Made by a program: the position numbers and the translations under genes. From positions 3,782,001 to 3,846,000 of the forward strand of contig NZ_CP053661.1 of the NCBI RefSeq assembly GCF_013177315.1: a stretch of DNA of 64,000 nt, in the 5' to 3' direction. This DNA is from Thermoleptolyngbya sichuanensis A183 (GTDB taxonomy: Bacteria > Cyanobacteriota > Cyanobacteriia > Elainellales > Elainellaceae). The notes under the pieces are model-generated. The model searched no databases, was not told the DNA's origin, and was given only the letters and a program-made list of their open reading frames with translations. This document shows, piece after piece, positions 46,483-57,100 of this stretch; the first letter of the stretch is position 1, and each line of letters begins with the position of its first letter.

Positions 46483-46770
46483 TTCGCGCAGAAGCACACC
46501 GACAGAATCGCAGCACGGCGCAGTTTTCAGCGAATCATCCCGGATCAGAGCAAGATTTCTAGAATAAAAGAGATGGGGTGTTGTGCTGGAGCTATTCCAG
46601 GCTGCTCCAGGCTGCTCCAATCTGCCAGCAGCGGAACAAAAATCCAGTCTGTCCGTCTGAAAACCTAGGCCAGAATTGCGTTGCGTTATTAGACTGGGTA
46701 TTTGCATCAAGGCCGCGATCGCAGCAGATGAGGCAATCGCCCCGCCCTTGGACTGATGTCGATTCTCGAT
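46483..46770. other. Intergenic DNA before repeat copy 5
   Basis: No gene recognised. CAGGCTGCTCCAGGCTGCTC at about 46600 is a short tandem duplication. Open frames here on either strand run through the family B repeat and have no family features. Confidence 0.35.
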
Positions 46771-46861
46771 TAGGACTTACGCAGTTGGACAATTTCTCGC
46801 GGGCTGCGCCCGCGAGAAATTGTCCAAAACCCAAAGAATATATCGCAAGTGCGTAAGTTCT
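46771..46861. repeat. Dispersed hairpin repeat, family B, copy 5
   Basis: Ends TAGGACTTACGCAG / AGTGCGTAAGTTCT. The stem GGACAATTTCTCGCGGGC pairs fully with GCCCGCGAGAAATTGTCC around a short loop. One left-arm G-to-A change relative to copy 1 is matched by C-to-T on the right. Same orientation as copy 3. Confidence 0.85.
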
Positions 46862-47023
46862 GTCGATTTTGGATTTGCGATTTTGGGTTGCCCAATCAGC
46901 CTTTGCGGGGCTTTCAGCAACTCTGTTCGCAGCGCCTCTGAGGAAGATTGACATTCCCCTCCACTGGTTTTCCAAACTTTTTTCAAACCCAACCCCTTAC
47001 CCCTATAGCGTGGGGACGCTTCT

Positions 47024-47776
47024 ATGGATAATCACTCGTTTCAAGACCAGCCCCTGCCGTCCAACACGACCGAACAGCCCGGTCTGGCGGAATCGTCTAC
47101 CTCCTCATCCCGGTTGCCTGTGGGCGTAGTTGCCGCGCTGGCAGGCGTTGTGCTGGCGGCGGGCAGCGCCACGGCCTGGTTCACTTGGCAAACGGTCACC
47201 TCCAGAGCGCCCCAGCCGGAGCCAACCGTCGCCGTGTCGCCCTCGCCCCTAGCAGCCCCCATCGAAAATCCACCCATCGCGCAGGAACCCGCAGTGGATG
47301 CGCCCTCCAACGCAGAGCCGACGGGTGAGCCGATCGCTGTGGTGCAACAGCGGACGGTGCAGGTTTACTGGCTGAAGGACGACGGTCAAAAGACGACGCT
47401 GGTTCCGGCTTCGGTGTCTGTTGAGTCGGGCGATCGCCCTGAAGAAATCCTCAAAGCCACCTTCGAGGCACTGCTGCTCGGCCCCAGCGACAACACAGTA
47501 GGATCTACAATTCCCCGCGACACGACCCTCCGCAGTGTCGAGGTAGAAGACGATGGCGTGCATGTCGATTTATCCAACAGCTTTACCCAGGGCGGCGGCA
47601 GCACCTCCATGACTGGACGGCTGGCGCAGGTGGTTTACACCGCAACCACCCTAGACCCCAACGCAAAGGTGTGGATCACCATCGAAGGCAAGCCGCTGGA
47701 GGTGCTGGGCGGCGAGGGAATTCTGGTCAACCAGCCCACCTCGCGGGCGGACATTGCCGAAGATTTCTCGCTGTAG
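47024..47776 (+). CDS. GerMN-domain protein, membrane-anchored
   Basis: 250 residues. After a polar N-terminus there is one membrane segment, VGVVAALAGVVLAAGSATAW (about 33-52), a Pro/Ala-rich linker to about 110, then a GerMN (sporulation/germination-type) domain. This contains VQVYWLKDDGQKTTLVPASV, EALLLGPSDNTVGSTIPRDT, VEDDGVHVDLSNSFTQGGGS and RLAQVVYTATTLDPNAKVWI. In cyanobacteria GerMN proteins are presumably cell-envelope proteins, not sporulation factors. No partner gene is evident. A small conserved-type gene follows 200 bases on. Confidence 0.85.
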   Translation: MDNHSFQDQPLPSNTTEQPGLAESSTSSSRLPVGVVAALAGVVLAAGSATAWFTWQTVTSRAPQPEPTVAVSPSPLAAPIENPPIAQEPAVDAPSNAEPTGEPIAVVQQRTVQVYWLKDDGQKTTLVPASVSVESGDRPEEILKATFEALLLGPSDNTVGSTIPRDTTLRSVEVEDDGVHVDLSNSFTQGGGSTSMTGRLAQVVYTATTLDPNAKVWITIEGKPLEVLGGEGILVNQPTSRADIAEDFSL

Positions 47777-47980
47777 CACCTTGCTGTAGAACTGGAATGG
47801 CCTGATGAGCAGGTGAAGGGCGCTACTGGGAGCCAGTCTGGCCGCTGCGAGGTCCAGAAATTTGCGCTAGGATCGGGGGGCAAGCGGGAATCTGCCCCGG
47901 ATTTGCCGAGGGCGATCGCCACTAGATTGCTGACTCAGGCTAAAATTCTGCCTAGACTAGAATCCGCAGCGGAGAAACCC

Positions 47981-48196
47981 ATGTTTTTGGATGAGCTAAC
48001 GCCTGTCGTTCGAGAAATCACCAGCCACCCGGTCGCCTTTTTGGGGGGCTTTTTCTCAGGATTATTCCGGCTAAATCTCAACGACGACCCCGTGAAAAGC
48101 TGGCTAGATCAGCAAGCAGGCAGCAGTGTTTCTGCTAGTGATGCGCCGCCCAGCAGCAGCAATGGCAGCGGGCCGCAGTCCATCTCGATTGATTAG
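47981..48196 (+). CDS. Small conserved-type cyanobacterial protein (71 aa)
   Basis: From ATG 47981 with GGAG 6-9 bases upstream: MFLDELTPVVREITSHPVAF, LGGFFSGLFRLNLNDDPVKS, WLDQQAG, then a Ser/Gly-rich low-complexity tail. One short hydrophobic stretch lies around GGFFSGLF. The first 47 residues look constrained and resemble small conserved proteins I recall from other cyanobacteria. The function is unknown. The frame upstream to 47813 is non-coding in character. Confidence 0.65.
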   Translation: MFLDELTPVVREITSHPVAFLGGFFSGLFRLNLNDDPVKSWLDQQAGSSVSASDAPPSSSNGSGPQSISID

Positions 48197-48250
48197 CCTT
48201 TGATTATGATTAGCCTGATTAGCCTTTGATTAACGCGATGGATTAACGCG

Positions 48251-48385
48251 ATGTGCAACGTTCAGTTTGCCCTCATCCCCCAACCCCCTCTCCCAGATCA
48301 GGAGAAGGGGAGCAAGAGAGGCTTGAAGTCTCTCCCGCTCTGGGAGAGGCATTCAGAGTGAGGGAGATCGGTAAAGTTGCATATT
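48251..48385. repeat. Dispersed repeat, family A, copy 3 (inverted)
   Basis: Reverse orientation relative to copies 1 and 2. It starts ATGTGCAACGTTCAGTTTGC, then CCTCATCCCCCAACCCC, AGAAGGGGAGCAAGAGAGGC, TTGAAGTCTCTCCCGCTC, and ends GGTAAAGTTGCATATTGCG. It lies between convergent genes ending at 48196 and 48423. Confidence 0.8.
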
Positions 48386-48422
48386 GCGTTTTGATTAACT
48401 TTTAATTAGCCCTTCAAGTTAA

Positions 48423-49091
48423 TTAGCCCTTTGAGTAGCCGTTAGACTCGGTTGCGGGCGAGCCGCTTGCGTGCATGAGGCGTTTGATCACCTGAGCAAC
48501 GGTGTAAAGCTGATTGTCTCGTCGAGTCGTTAGGGTGAACTTGTCTGACAAGTCATACTGGCGCGATCGCCCATCTAGCTTGACAAACAGATAGTCTTCG
48601 CCTGTGGTGATTAGCCCATAGACGGGGCGATCGCTTTGAGGAGCCGCCGATAGGTAAGCAAGGGTCTGCGGGAGTGCCTGCAAGACGCTAAATCCAAACC
48701 GCTTGCTTTCAATCAGCACTAGCCAAAGCTGGTCTTGAACCACCAACACATCAATTAGCCCCTGAAGCCGCCGATCGCCATCTTCAATTTCGATCTGCAC
48801 ATATTTTTCTGCCCGGATTTTGTAGGGCGGATCGCACAGACCCAGCAATTCCAGCAGCGGTGACACTAGAATGACATCGACTGTTCCTTCGGTGATTGAA
48901 CCATCGGCCGCGTAGTATTGATAGCGCTGCTTCAAGCGGTCTAGAGCCGCTGTTTCCGCATGGGTCAGCCCTGGCAACTCCGTGAACCACTCGATGAAGA
49001 AATCTGCACTCTCAGCCAGTTGCAGATTAAAGCGCTCCTGAGCTTCCTTCAGGTTGGTGATGGCTGTTGTGATGGCAGTGGGTTGCGTCAT
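48423..49091 (-). CDS. PD-(D/E)XK restriction-endonuclease-like protein
   Basis: 222 residues. The centre shows RRLQGLIDVLVVQDQLWLVL followed by IESKRFGFSVLQALPQTLAY. The Asp and the E-S-K lie in adjacent strands, as in PD-(D/E)XK nucleases and HsdR N-termini. The upstream EGTVDVILVSPLLELLGLCD resembles HsdR N-terminal segments. There is no methylase, specificity or helicase gene nearby, so it is an orphan. Solitary genes of this sort are frequent in cyanobacteria; whether it cuts DNA is unknown. ATG 49089-49091 is the start. Confidence 0.7.
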   Translation of the reverse strand: MTQPTAITTAITNLKEAQERFNLQLAESADFFIEWFTELPGLTHAETAALDRLKQRYQYYAADGSITEGTVDVILVSPLLELLGLCDPPYKIRAEKYVQIEIEDGDRRLQGLIDVLVVQDQLWLVLIESKRFGFSVLQALPQTLAYLSAAPQSDRPVYGLITTGEDYLFVKLDGRSRQYDLSDKFTLTTRRDNQLYTVAQVIKRLMHASGSPATESNGYSKG

Positions 49092-49142
49092 GCTTCCAGT
49101 TTACTGCTGCTCTGCTGAGGGTCTACGCAAGCCCACTTAGGC

Positions 49143-50777
49143 TTACAAGCCGGACGACAGGCGATCGCGGTACAGGCAAATAATCTTTTCCACGACCGCC
49201 TCGATCGTCAGGTCATCCGTCACCAGTTCGATAGCATCGTCGGCTTTGCGAAGCGGCGAAATTTTGCGGCTGCTGTCCTTTTGGTCGCGTTCAAAGATGG
49301 CTCGTTCCAGGGTTTCCAAAGACACCTCTGGCTGACCCTGCTCCTTCAAGTCAAGCTGGCGGCGGCGGGCCCGCTCCTGCACCGAAGCCGTCAGAAAAAT
49401 CTTGAGTTCGGCATCGGGAAAGACCTGCGTGCCAATGTCGCGCCCGTCCATCACCACGCCGCCGCGCCGACCGTATTCTTTCTGCTGCTTTACCAGCGCT
49501 CTGCGGACTTCGCCCTGGGCGGCGATCGCCGACACCTGCGCCGAGACCTGGGGTGTGCGAATCTCGCGGGTCACATCCTGCCCGTTGATCAAAACCGTCA
49601 GCGGAGCGGGCGTACTGGAGTGAAGGCGTGAAGGCATAAGGGCATGAGGCGCTGTTCCTCCAGCATCAACGTCCCCCTGGACTAGCTCAATCTCGCTCTG
49701 GCTCACCAGTTCGGCGATCGCCGCTTCGTCCGAAATCTCCACGCCTGACTGCTGCACCAGCCAAGTCACCGCACGATACATGGCTCCCGTGTCGAGATAC
49801 AGCAGACCCAGTTCGGCCGCGACGCGGCGGGCAACGGTAGATTTTCCGGCTCCGGCAGGGCCGTCGATGGCAATAATCGGCTTGCGGGCGCTCAGCACGA
49901 TGTTGTCGATCAGGCGCGTGCTGCCCAAATGAGCAGCGATCGCCACTAGCCCGCGCTCCTCCACTTCGGCCAGCGGCACCATCGTTTCTGGATGCACCAG
50001 TTCCACATACTGCGGCCGCACCGCCGCGACGGTTGATAACTCTTCCTTCACAATTGAAATTAGCTCCTGACTCTTGCGAATGCCCTGGTGAAACGCCTGC
50101 TCAGCCCGATGCAGGCTGCGATAAAGGGCAGCAGCGTGCGATCGCTCCTCTGGCGAAAGGTATTGGTTGCGCGAACTCAGGGCCAGCCCGCTAGCTTCGC
50201 GCACCGTAGGACAGGCAACCAGCTCTACGTGCAGGTTCAAATCCGCCACAACCCGCCGCAAAATGGCAAGCTGCTGAGCGTCTTTTTGCCCAAAATAGGC
50301 GCGATCGGGCTGCACGATGTTGAGCAACTTTGCCACCACCGTCGCCACGCCTTCAAAGTGCCCCGGCCGATGCGGCCCACACAGCACCGCCATCATCGCC
50401 TGCGGCGGAATCACCTGCGTCAGTATATCCTTTCTGGAGCCGCTGCGTCCGCCATACAGTTCCTCGGCGCTGGGGGCAAAAATTACATCTACCCCTGCTG
50501 TTTCGCAGAACTGGCTGTCTTGCTCCAGCATTTTGGGATACTTGTGAAAATCTTCTTGCGGGCCAAATTGCAGCGGGTTGACGAAAATGCTGACAGCAAC
50601 CACGGCGTTTTCCTGGCGGGCGCGGCGAATCAGGCTGAGGTGTCCCTCGTGCAGTGCGCCCATCGTGGGCACTAGACCGAGCGATCGCCCGGCCTGCGTG
50701 GTTGCTGCACCGTCTGCCCCCTGACGACACGACGCAAGATAGGAGCGCAGTCCTGCAATGGTCTTAAACAGCCGCAC
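49143..50777 (-). CDS. panC/cmk: Bifunctional pantoate-beta-alanine ligase / cytidylate kinase
   Basis: About 544 residues with two enzymes in one chain. The N-terminal half is PanC, which makes pantothenate: LGLVPTMGALHEGHLSLIRR carries the HIGH-like nucleotide loop, followed by SIFVNPLQFGPQEDFHKYP and YFGQKDAQQLAILRRVVADL. From about 300 the CMP kinase has the P-loop IIAIDGPAGAGKSTVARRVA, LDTGAMYRAVTWLVQQ, VVMDGRDIGTQVFPDAELKI and SVQERARRRQLDLKEQ. This fusion is typical of cyanobacteria. A 24-residue insert between GDVDAGGTAPHALMPSRLHS and VLINGQD is low-complexity. GTG 50777 (VRLFKTIAGL) is preferred over TTG 50792. Confidence 0.95.
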   Translation of the reverse strand: MRLFKTIAGLRSYLASCRQGADGAATTQAGRSLGLVPTMGALHEGHLSLIRRARQENAVVAVSIFVNPLQFGPQEDFHKYPKMLEQDSQFCETAGVDVIFAPSAEELYGGRSGSRKDILTQVIPPQAMMAVLCGPHRPGHFEGVATVVAKLLNIVQPDRAYFGQKDAQQLAILRRVVADLNLHVELVACPTVREASGLALSSRNQYLSPEERSHAAALYRSLHRAEQAFHQGIRKSQELISIVKEELSTVAAVRPQYVELVHPETMVPLAEVEERGLVAIAAHLGSTRLIDNIVLSARKPIIAIDGPAGAGKSTVARRVAAELGLLYLDTGAMYRAVTWLVQQSGVEISDEAAIAELVSQSEIELVQGDVDAGGTAPHALMPSRLHSSTPAPLTVLINGQDVTREIRTPQVSAQVSAIAAQGEVRRALVKQQKEYGRRGGVVMDGRDIGTQVFPDAELKIFLTASVQERARRRQLDLKEQGQPEVSLETLERAIFERDQKDSSRKISPLRKADDAIELVTDDLTIEAVVEKIICLYRDRLSSGL

Positions 50778-51106
50778 TCCGTCCCCCTGCAAGGCTCTTG
50801 CATAGCATGTCTGGTTTCGATGATTCTGTCCTATTCATGGGGAATGTTCCGCAAAATTTAATCCGTGCCTAATAAGTGTTTGGGATAAGTGTTTGGGAGT
50901 TTTTGGGGCGATCGCGCCCGATCCCCACACTCAAGATTCTAATCAGAGTTTCCCGATGGGCAAATCTGGAGGCTGCCAAGTCGCGCCTCGATCCAGCCCC
51001 GATCGAACGATTTCTCGCGAGTACAGCCTGCGAAAAATTCTGCATCGGCGCTGTTTTCAATCCACAGCACGCCAATCACAGCCCTTCCGGGGCTGAATCT
51101 CTGGCT
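50778..51106. other. Intergenic DNA with a possible relic of repeat B
   Basis: No gene. Bases 51008-51047 (CGATTTCTCGCGAGTACAGC then CTGCGAAAAATTCTGC) resemble a worn central hairpin of family B without its ends. AATAAGTGTTTGGGATAAGTGTTTGGGA at 50868-50895 is a 14-bp tandem duplication. Confidence 0.4.
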
Positions 51107-54100
51107 CTAGGGTGCTGAGTCTGCCTCGTATTCGATGAGCGGCTGCGTCAGTTGAGTAATAGACTCGAACTGGAAGTTTGTTGCCCAGTGGGTTAAAGCG
51201 CTAGCCAAGCGGGAATAATCTGGCGGAATTTGCCGCACCAGTTGCAAAACGCGATCGTCAAATCCTTCTGTTGCAGCCTGATGCAATTCGGCGATCCATT
51301 CCACAGGCATGAACGATAGATCGTTGTCTAAATTTTTGTCTAAATTTTCCGCAGATTCATTCGCTTCCGGTTGCCGCGTTTCAGCCATTTCATAGACATA
51401 TTGAACGCCCAAATGTTCAGCAATCTTGGTCAGCAGCAGGCTCTCTTGTACGGGCTTGCGAATAAAATCGTCGCAACCGGCCGCCAGCGCTGTGACCTTG
51501 GTTTCTTCAAACGCATCCGCCGTCAGCGCAATAATTTTAGCGGTCTTAATTGGGGGATAATCTGTGTTGCTTCGCGTTTGAATTTGAGATCTGAGTGTCT
51601 GTTCATCCTGGCGGATTTGTCGAACCGCGTCGAACCCATTCATTCCTGGCATTCGCAAATCCATCAGGATTAGATCGGGTTGCCAGGTAGACCAGCAGGC
51701 GATCGCCTCATAGCCATTGGTTGCTTCCTTTAGCTCAAACCCAATGGACGCAAGCATCTCCACCAAAAACTGCCGATTCTGCCATTGGTCTTCGACAATC
51801 AGAATCCGGCAGGGGCCCTGATCTTGCGCCAGCGTCAGCACGCGGCGAGTTTCGACAGGCAGCAACACAGCCGCAGCGTCTTTCACCTGCACCTGAATTT
51901 CAAAGGCGAAAGTGCTGCCCTGCCCCAAGACGCTTTGAACGCGGATATCGCCACCCATCAAGTTTACAAAGTGACGGCTAATCGTCAGCCCCAACCCTGT
52001 GCCCTCACTGGCTTGTTGACTATGCTTCGCCTGGACAAAGGCATTAAACAAGTCTTCAATTTCCTCCGCCGCAATGCCACAGCCCGTGTCGATGACTTCA
52101 AACTGGAGTCGCTGGGTTTGGGGGGTGTTCGGCTGCGAAGAGTCATTGGGCAAGTGGTCAGGTGCTTCGGCAACCAAAGCCCGCAAAGTCACGCTACCCG
52201 CCTTGGTAAACTTGATGGCATTGCTGAGTAAGTTGAGTAAGATTTGTCGCAGCTTGCCTTCATCCGTCACGATATACTGCGGCAGGTTTGGGGCGCGATC
52301 TAGCACCAGTGAAATACTTTTCTCGGATGCCTTGAAGCGCAACAGTTGCATCAGTCCATCCAGCAGTTGATACAAGTCAAAGCTACTAGTGTTGAGCTTA
52401 ATTCGACCGGCTTCGATCTTCGAGACTTCTAAAATGTCGTTGATCAAACTCAGCAAATGTTCGCCGCTGTGGTTAATAATTTCTAACTGCTCTCGCTGGC
52501 TGTCGTTGAGCAGGGGATCGTAGGCTAGAAGCTGGCTAAATCCAAGGATGGCGTTGAGCGGGGTGCGGAGTTCGTGGCTCATGTTGGCCAGGAATGTACT
52601 CTTGGCAGAATTGGCAGCCTCAGCGGTTTCTTTGGCCTGCTTTAGCTCTAGCTCGGTGCGTTTGCGATCGCTCACATCCCGACAAATACAAAGCTGCACC
52701 GTTTGCCCATCCCAATTGACCGGATTGGCGCTAATTTCAACTTCGTAGATCGAGCCATCTTTGCGGCGATGGCGCGTTTCAAACCGATGGCTCCGGTCTT
52801 TAAACTCGGCCTTGATTTGCACCAGTTCCTCTGCGGTCCACTTCGCTTCCCAATCGGCGACCGTCAGGGACTGGACTTCCTCTAGCGAATAGCCCAGCAT
52901 CCGGGCAAAGCTGGGATTGGCTTCTATCACTCGCCCCTGGGACATCACCACGATGCCATCTACGGATGCCTCAAACAGGGCTTTGCTGCGGGCTAATTCT
53001 CTGGCGAGGGCGGCTTCTGCCTGTTTGCGATCGCTGATATCTCTCATAAAACAGTGATGTCCGGTGAACTGCCCTTCCTGGTTGTAGGCAGCCACCATAA
53101 TGGCCTGCTTATAGAAGATAGAGCCATCCTTGCGGAGTCCCCGCAGTTCTAGCTCGGCCTTGCCATGTTGCAGCATAGACTCATAGCCTGCGATCGCCGT
53201 CGCCAGTTCTTCGGGGTGAACGGTTTGCCGCCAATTCATCCCGATCATGTCTGCTGGCTCATAGCCCATGATCCGAGCGTAGGCTCGGTTGACAGACAGA
53301 TATTGTCCCTGTGGGTCGAGCCGCGCAATGCCCTCGATAGCGTTGCTCATGGCGGCGCTCATTTCCTGAAGCGCCAATTCTGCCTGCCGCCGCTCGGTGA
53401 TGTCTTCGTGGACGGCGACATAGACCATGCCATAGTCGGGATGGTCGAACCGAACGGTGGTAGCTCGGCACCAAAAGGGTGTGCCGTCTTTTTTGCGGTT
53501 GCAGATGGTGTAGGTATATTCGCCGTAGGTATCAAGGTGATAGGTGATGTTGCGATGGACTTCCTGGGCATCCAGTGTGTCGTCTTCGTAGTTCACGACG
53601 GAGGCGTGTTTGCCGTTGAGTCCGCCACTTTCGTAGCCAAACATGGCCTCGAATTTGGGGTTGGCGTAGACGATGATGCCGTCGCTCGCCCGCACCAAGC
53701 ACACGCCTTCGGCCATGTTCTGCACGATCAGGCTGTGCATTTCCAGAGATTTCTCAGTTTTGATGCGGTCGGTGATCTCCCAGCAGAGTCCTTGAATTTC
53801 TACGATTTGCCCGTCAGCGTCAAACACCGGGCTTTTCATGCTTTGGAAGTATTGGCGATCGCCCGTGGCTTCCGACATTTCAACACGGCTGACAGGTTCT
53901 CCGGTTTGCAGGATTTGCTCATCTGCCGCAAGGCAATGCGTGGCCAAATCATGCGGCACAATGTCGGGGGTGGTCTTGCCTAGGCACTCTTCTAGGGTCA
54001 TGCCTAAGAAATTAAGATAGGCGGGGTTGGCGAACGTAATGCGATCGTGCCGATCTTTGCGATAGAGATACAGCGGCAGCACATCAGTCAGAGATTTGTA

Positions 54101-57100
54101 TAGCTTCTGGCTGGCGACCAATTCTTCTTCGGCCTGTTTGCGCCCAGTAATATCGACAGTAATCACGGTCGCAATCCAGCAGTCGGCGATCGCATCTCGG
54201 CGGGCCGTGAGCGTGGCCAGGTGCCAGCGCAGCGATCCGTCTTTGCAGTAGAACCGATATTCGTAGGTGCAGGTGCCCTCCTGAAAAATCACGTCGTAAA
54301 GCGGCAGGATGACGGGTTCTAGGTCATCAGGGTGGACTCGCGACATCCACAGATGCTTGTCGGCCATGAGTTCTTCGGGTTCATAGCCATAGACGGCTCG
54401 GCTCCCTGCGGAATAGTAGTCATACACCCAGTCGTGATCACCAAAGACGCGGAAGCTGCACACGGCGGCGATCGCATTGTTTAGCACGTCCTTCAGGCTG
54501 GCCTCTGACTCTTGCAACCGCTGGTAGAGGGCGGACTGCTGAATGGCGATCGCCAGTTGATCCACCAGCGCATGAATTAAGCTAAATTGCTCCTCAGTCC
54601 AAACAGTCCTTGGATTCTTGGTTACGGCGAGACAGCCCCAAACCCGGCCGTCTATTGCCATTGGGGCGATCAGCCAAGAGCCTGGAAAAAGCTCTGCAAG
54701 TTGGCGATTTACGTCGTCTTCAAGCAGGCTAGCATCATCAATTTTGACAATTTCCATACGCCGGAGCCGGGCCGCGATGAGATTGTCGGCATCCGGAACT
54801 TGCAGCCCTTTCACATCCGGCAAATCGGGGTGGGCGCAGTAGCTCGCTACAATCTGCCAATAGCCGCGCTCGGAGAAAAGCTGTATAACGTTGGTCTGAT
54901 CTGCGCCCAGCAGTTGTGTAATTTCCTGGGTTGCAGTGTTGAAGATCGCATCCAGGTCTAGAGATTGACGAATTGCCTGAATCACTCGGTTAAGTGCCCG
55001 TTCCCGCTGTACCTTCCGCTTGAGGGCAAGTTTTGCCGCTTTGCGATCGCTGATGTCTATCATTACGCCCGTCATGCGGAGGGGCTGTCCGCGCTCGTCA
55101 TAAATCCCCTGGCCCTTGGTCAGCACCCAGTGCTCGGTGCCGTCGGGATGCACCACGCGATACTCGACTTCTAGCAGCGTGTGCTGTTCGAGCGCCTGCT
55201 GAAATGCCTGCTCTACCCGCTCTAGATCTTCTGGATGGACGCGATCGCGCCAGGTATAGTAGTTGCTGGGATACTCTCCCGGCCGCAGCCCCATTAGGCG
55301 GAAGTGGCTCTCGCTCCAGACTGCCTCGCCCGTGGCCACGTCAAACGCCCAACTGCCCGTCTGGCTTAGCTCTAGCGCCTGCCGTCGGTGTTGCTCGCTG
55401 GCTTGCAGCGCGGCTTCGGCTTGCTTGCGGTCAGTAATATCCACACCAACTGTCATCAGATACTCGTAGCCGTCGATTTCATAGCGCTCCGCCGTCATCA
55501 AGACCGTGCGAATCTCGCCATCTTTGCGGCGCAGTTGAAACTCAATGTCCGTCGCGCCGCCCTTGGTTTGCACCTGTTGCAGCAGTTGTTCTCGCTGGGG
55601 CAGATTTACCCACAGGTCAAGTTCGGCGGCAGTGCGTCCGATGACTTCATCACGGGTATAGCCTGTGTATTGCTCGAAGGCGGGATTGACCTCGATATAC
55701 TGCCCCGTCGGCAGGCAGGAGACGACGATCGCCGCTGGGCTACAGCGGAAAAAGGACGCATAGCGCTTCTCTGAGTCTCGCAGGGCGGCTTCGGCCAGGT
55801 CGCGGGCTAGTTCGGCCCGTTTGCGCTCGGTGAAATCTTCTGCAAAGCCCACGAAGCGAATGATGCTGCCTGCCTCATCCCGAACAGGGAAGACATCTGC
55901 CCGCACCCAGCGAATGCTTCCATCGGGGCGAACGATGCGATATTCCCGATGCGCGGCTTCACCCTGATGTTGGTTGGCAATGGAAGCGAGAACCGTGGGG
56001 CGATCGCCCGGATGCACTGCCTCTAGCCAAGACTGGGGATTGCGGTACAAGCTTTCGCAACTGCGGCCCCAGATTCGCTCGTAGGCCGGGCTAACGTAAA
56101 GGGATTCACCCGTTTTGGCATCGCACACCAGAAAAAGCTGGTTGACATGGTTGGCGATTTGCTGGAATCTCTCTTCGCTCTGGCGCAGCGATTCCTCAGC
56201 GGTCCGCCGCTCGGCTTCTAGCTGTTTGCGCTCGGTAATGTCTTCGATAATGCCTGCACAGCGAGTAAATGCGCCCGTTTCGTCTAGGACGGGAAAAAAC
56301 TCGGCCTGCACCCAGCGGAGCGTGCCGTCGGGTCGGAAGATTCGGTATTCGTGATGGATGCGATCGCCCTGAAACTGGCGCTCTACGACTTCTTCTACCT
56401 CTAGACGATCCTCTGGATGCACCGACTCTATCCAAGAGTCACGGTCTTGATACAGGCTTTCGCAACTGCGGCCCCAGATTGCTTCATAGCCCGGACTGGC
56501 ATACAAACACTGCCTCGACTGGGCATCGCGGATTAGGATAAATTGCTTGATGCTGTTGGCAATTTGGTGAAACCGTTCCTCACTCTGGCGCAGGGCTGTC
56601 GCAGTGTTTCGCAGTTCCGCTTCTAGCCGCTTTTGCTCGGTGATGTCTGTATCCACAAAAACAACTCGCCAGCAGTTTTCTGCGGCATCCCAGCGGGGCG
56701 ACAGGTGGCTGGAAATCCACCGCAGATTGCCATCTTTGTGCAGAAATTGGTACTCTCTCCATTGCGATCGCCCAGCCAAAAGCGTGTCCACTTCCTGAGA
56801 AGGCATCGTTTCTCGATCTTCCGGCAGCACCCGCTCCAGCCATGCGCCGTCCATCAGTTCTGCATTTGTAAAGCCAAACACCCGCTCGCAGCCTGCGGAG
56901 CAATAGTCATACTGCCAGCGGCGATCGGGATACAGGCGAATCTGCCCGATCGATGCCGCCGCCTGATCGAGAATCTGGCTGGCAAGGTGCGGAGGCGCGG
57001 GCTGAGAAGATTCGACGGGTTCAGTGGGCTGGGCGATCGCCGTAATCCAGAGGCTCGGCTCGTCGCCAAACGACATAGCACGGGCCGACAGCAGCACCGG

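Noticed and set aside
48423-49091. A restriction-modification or other defence system around the PD-(D/E)XK-like protein
   Set aside because: No methylase, specificity, helicase or other partner gene lies nearby; an orphan gene does not make a system.
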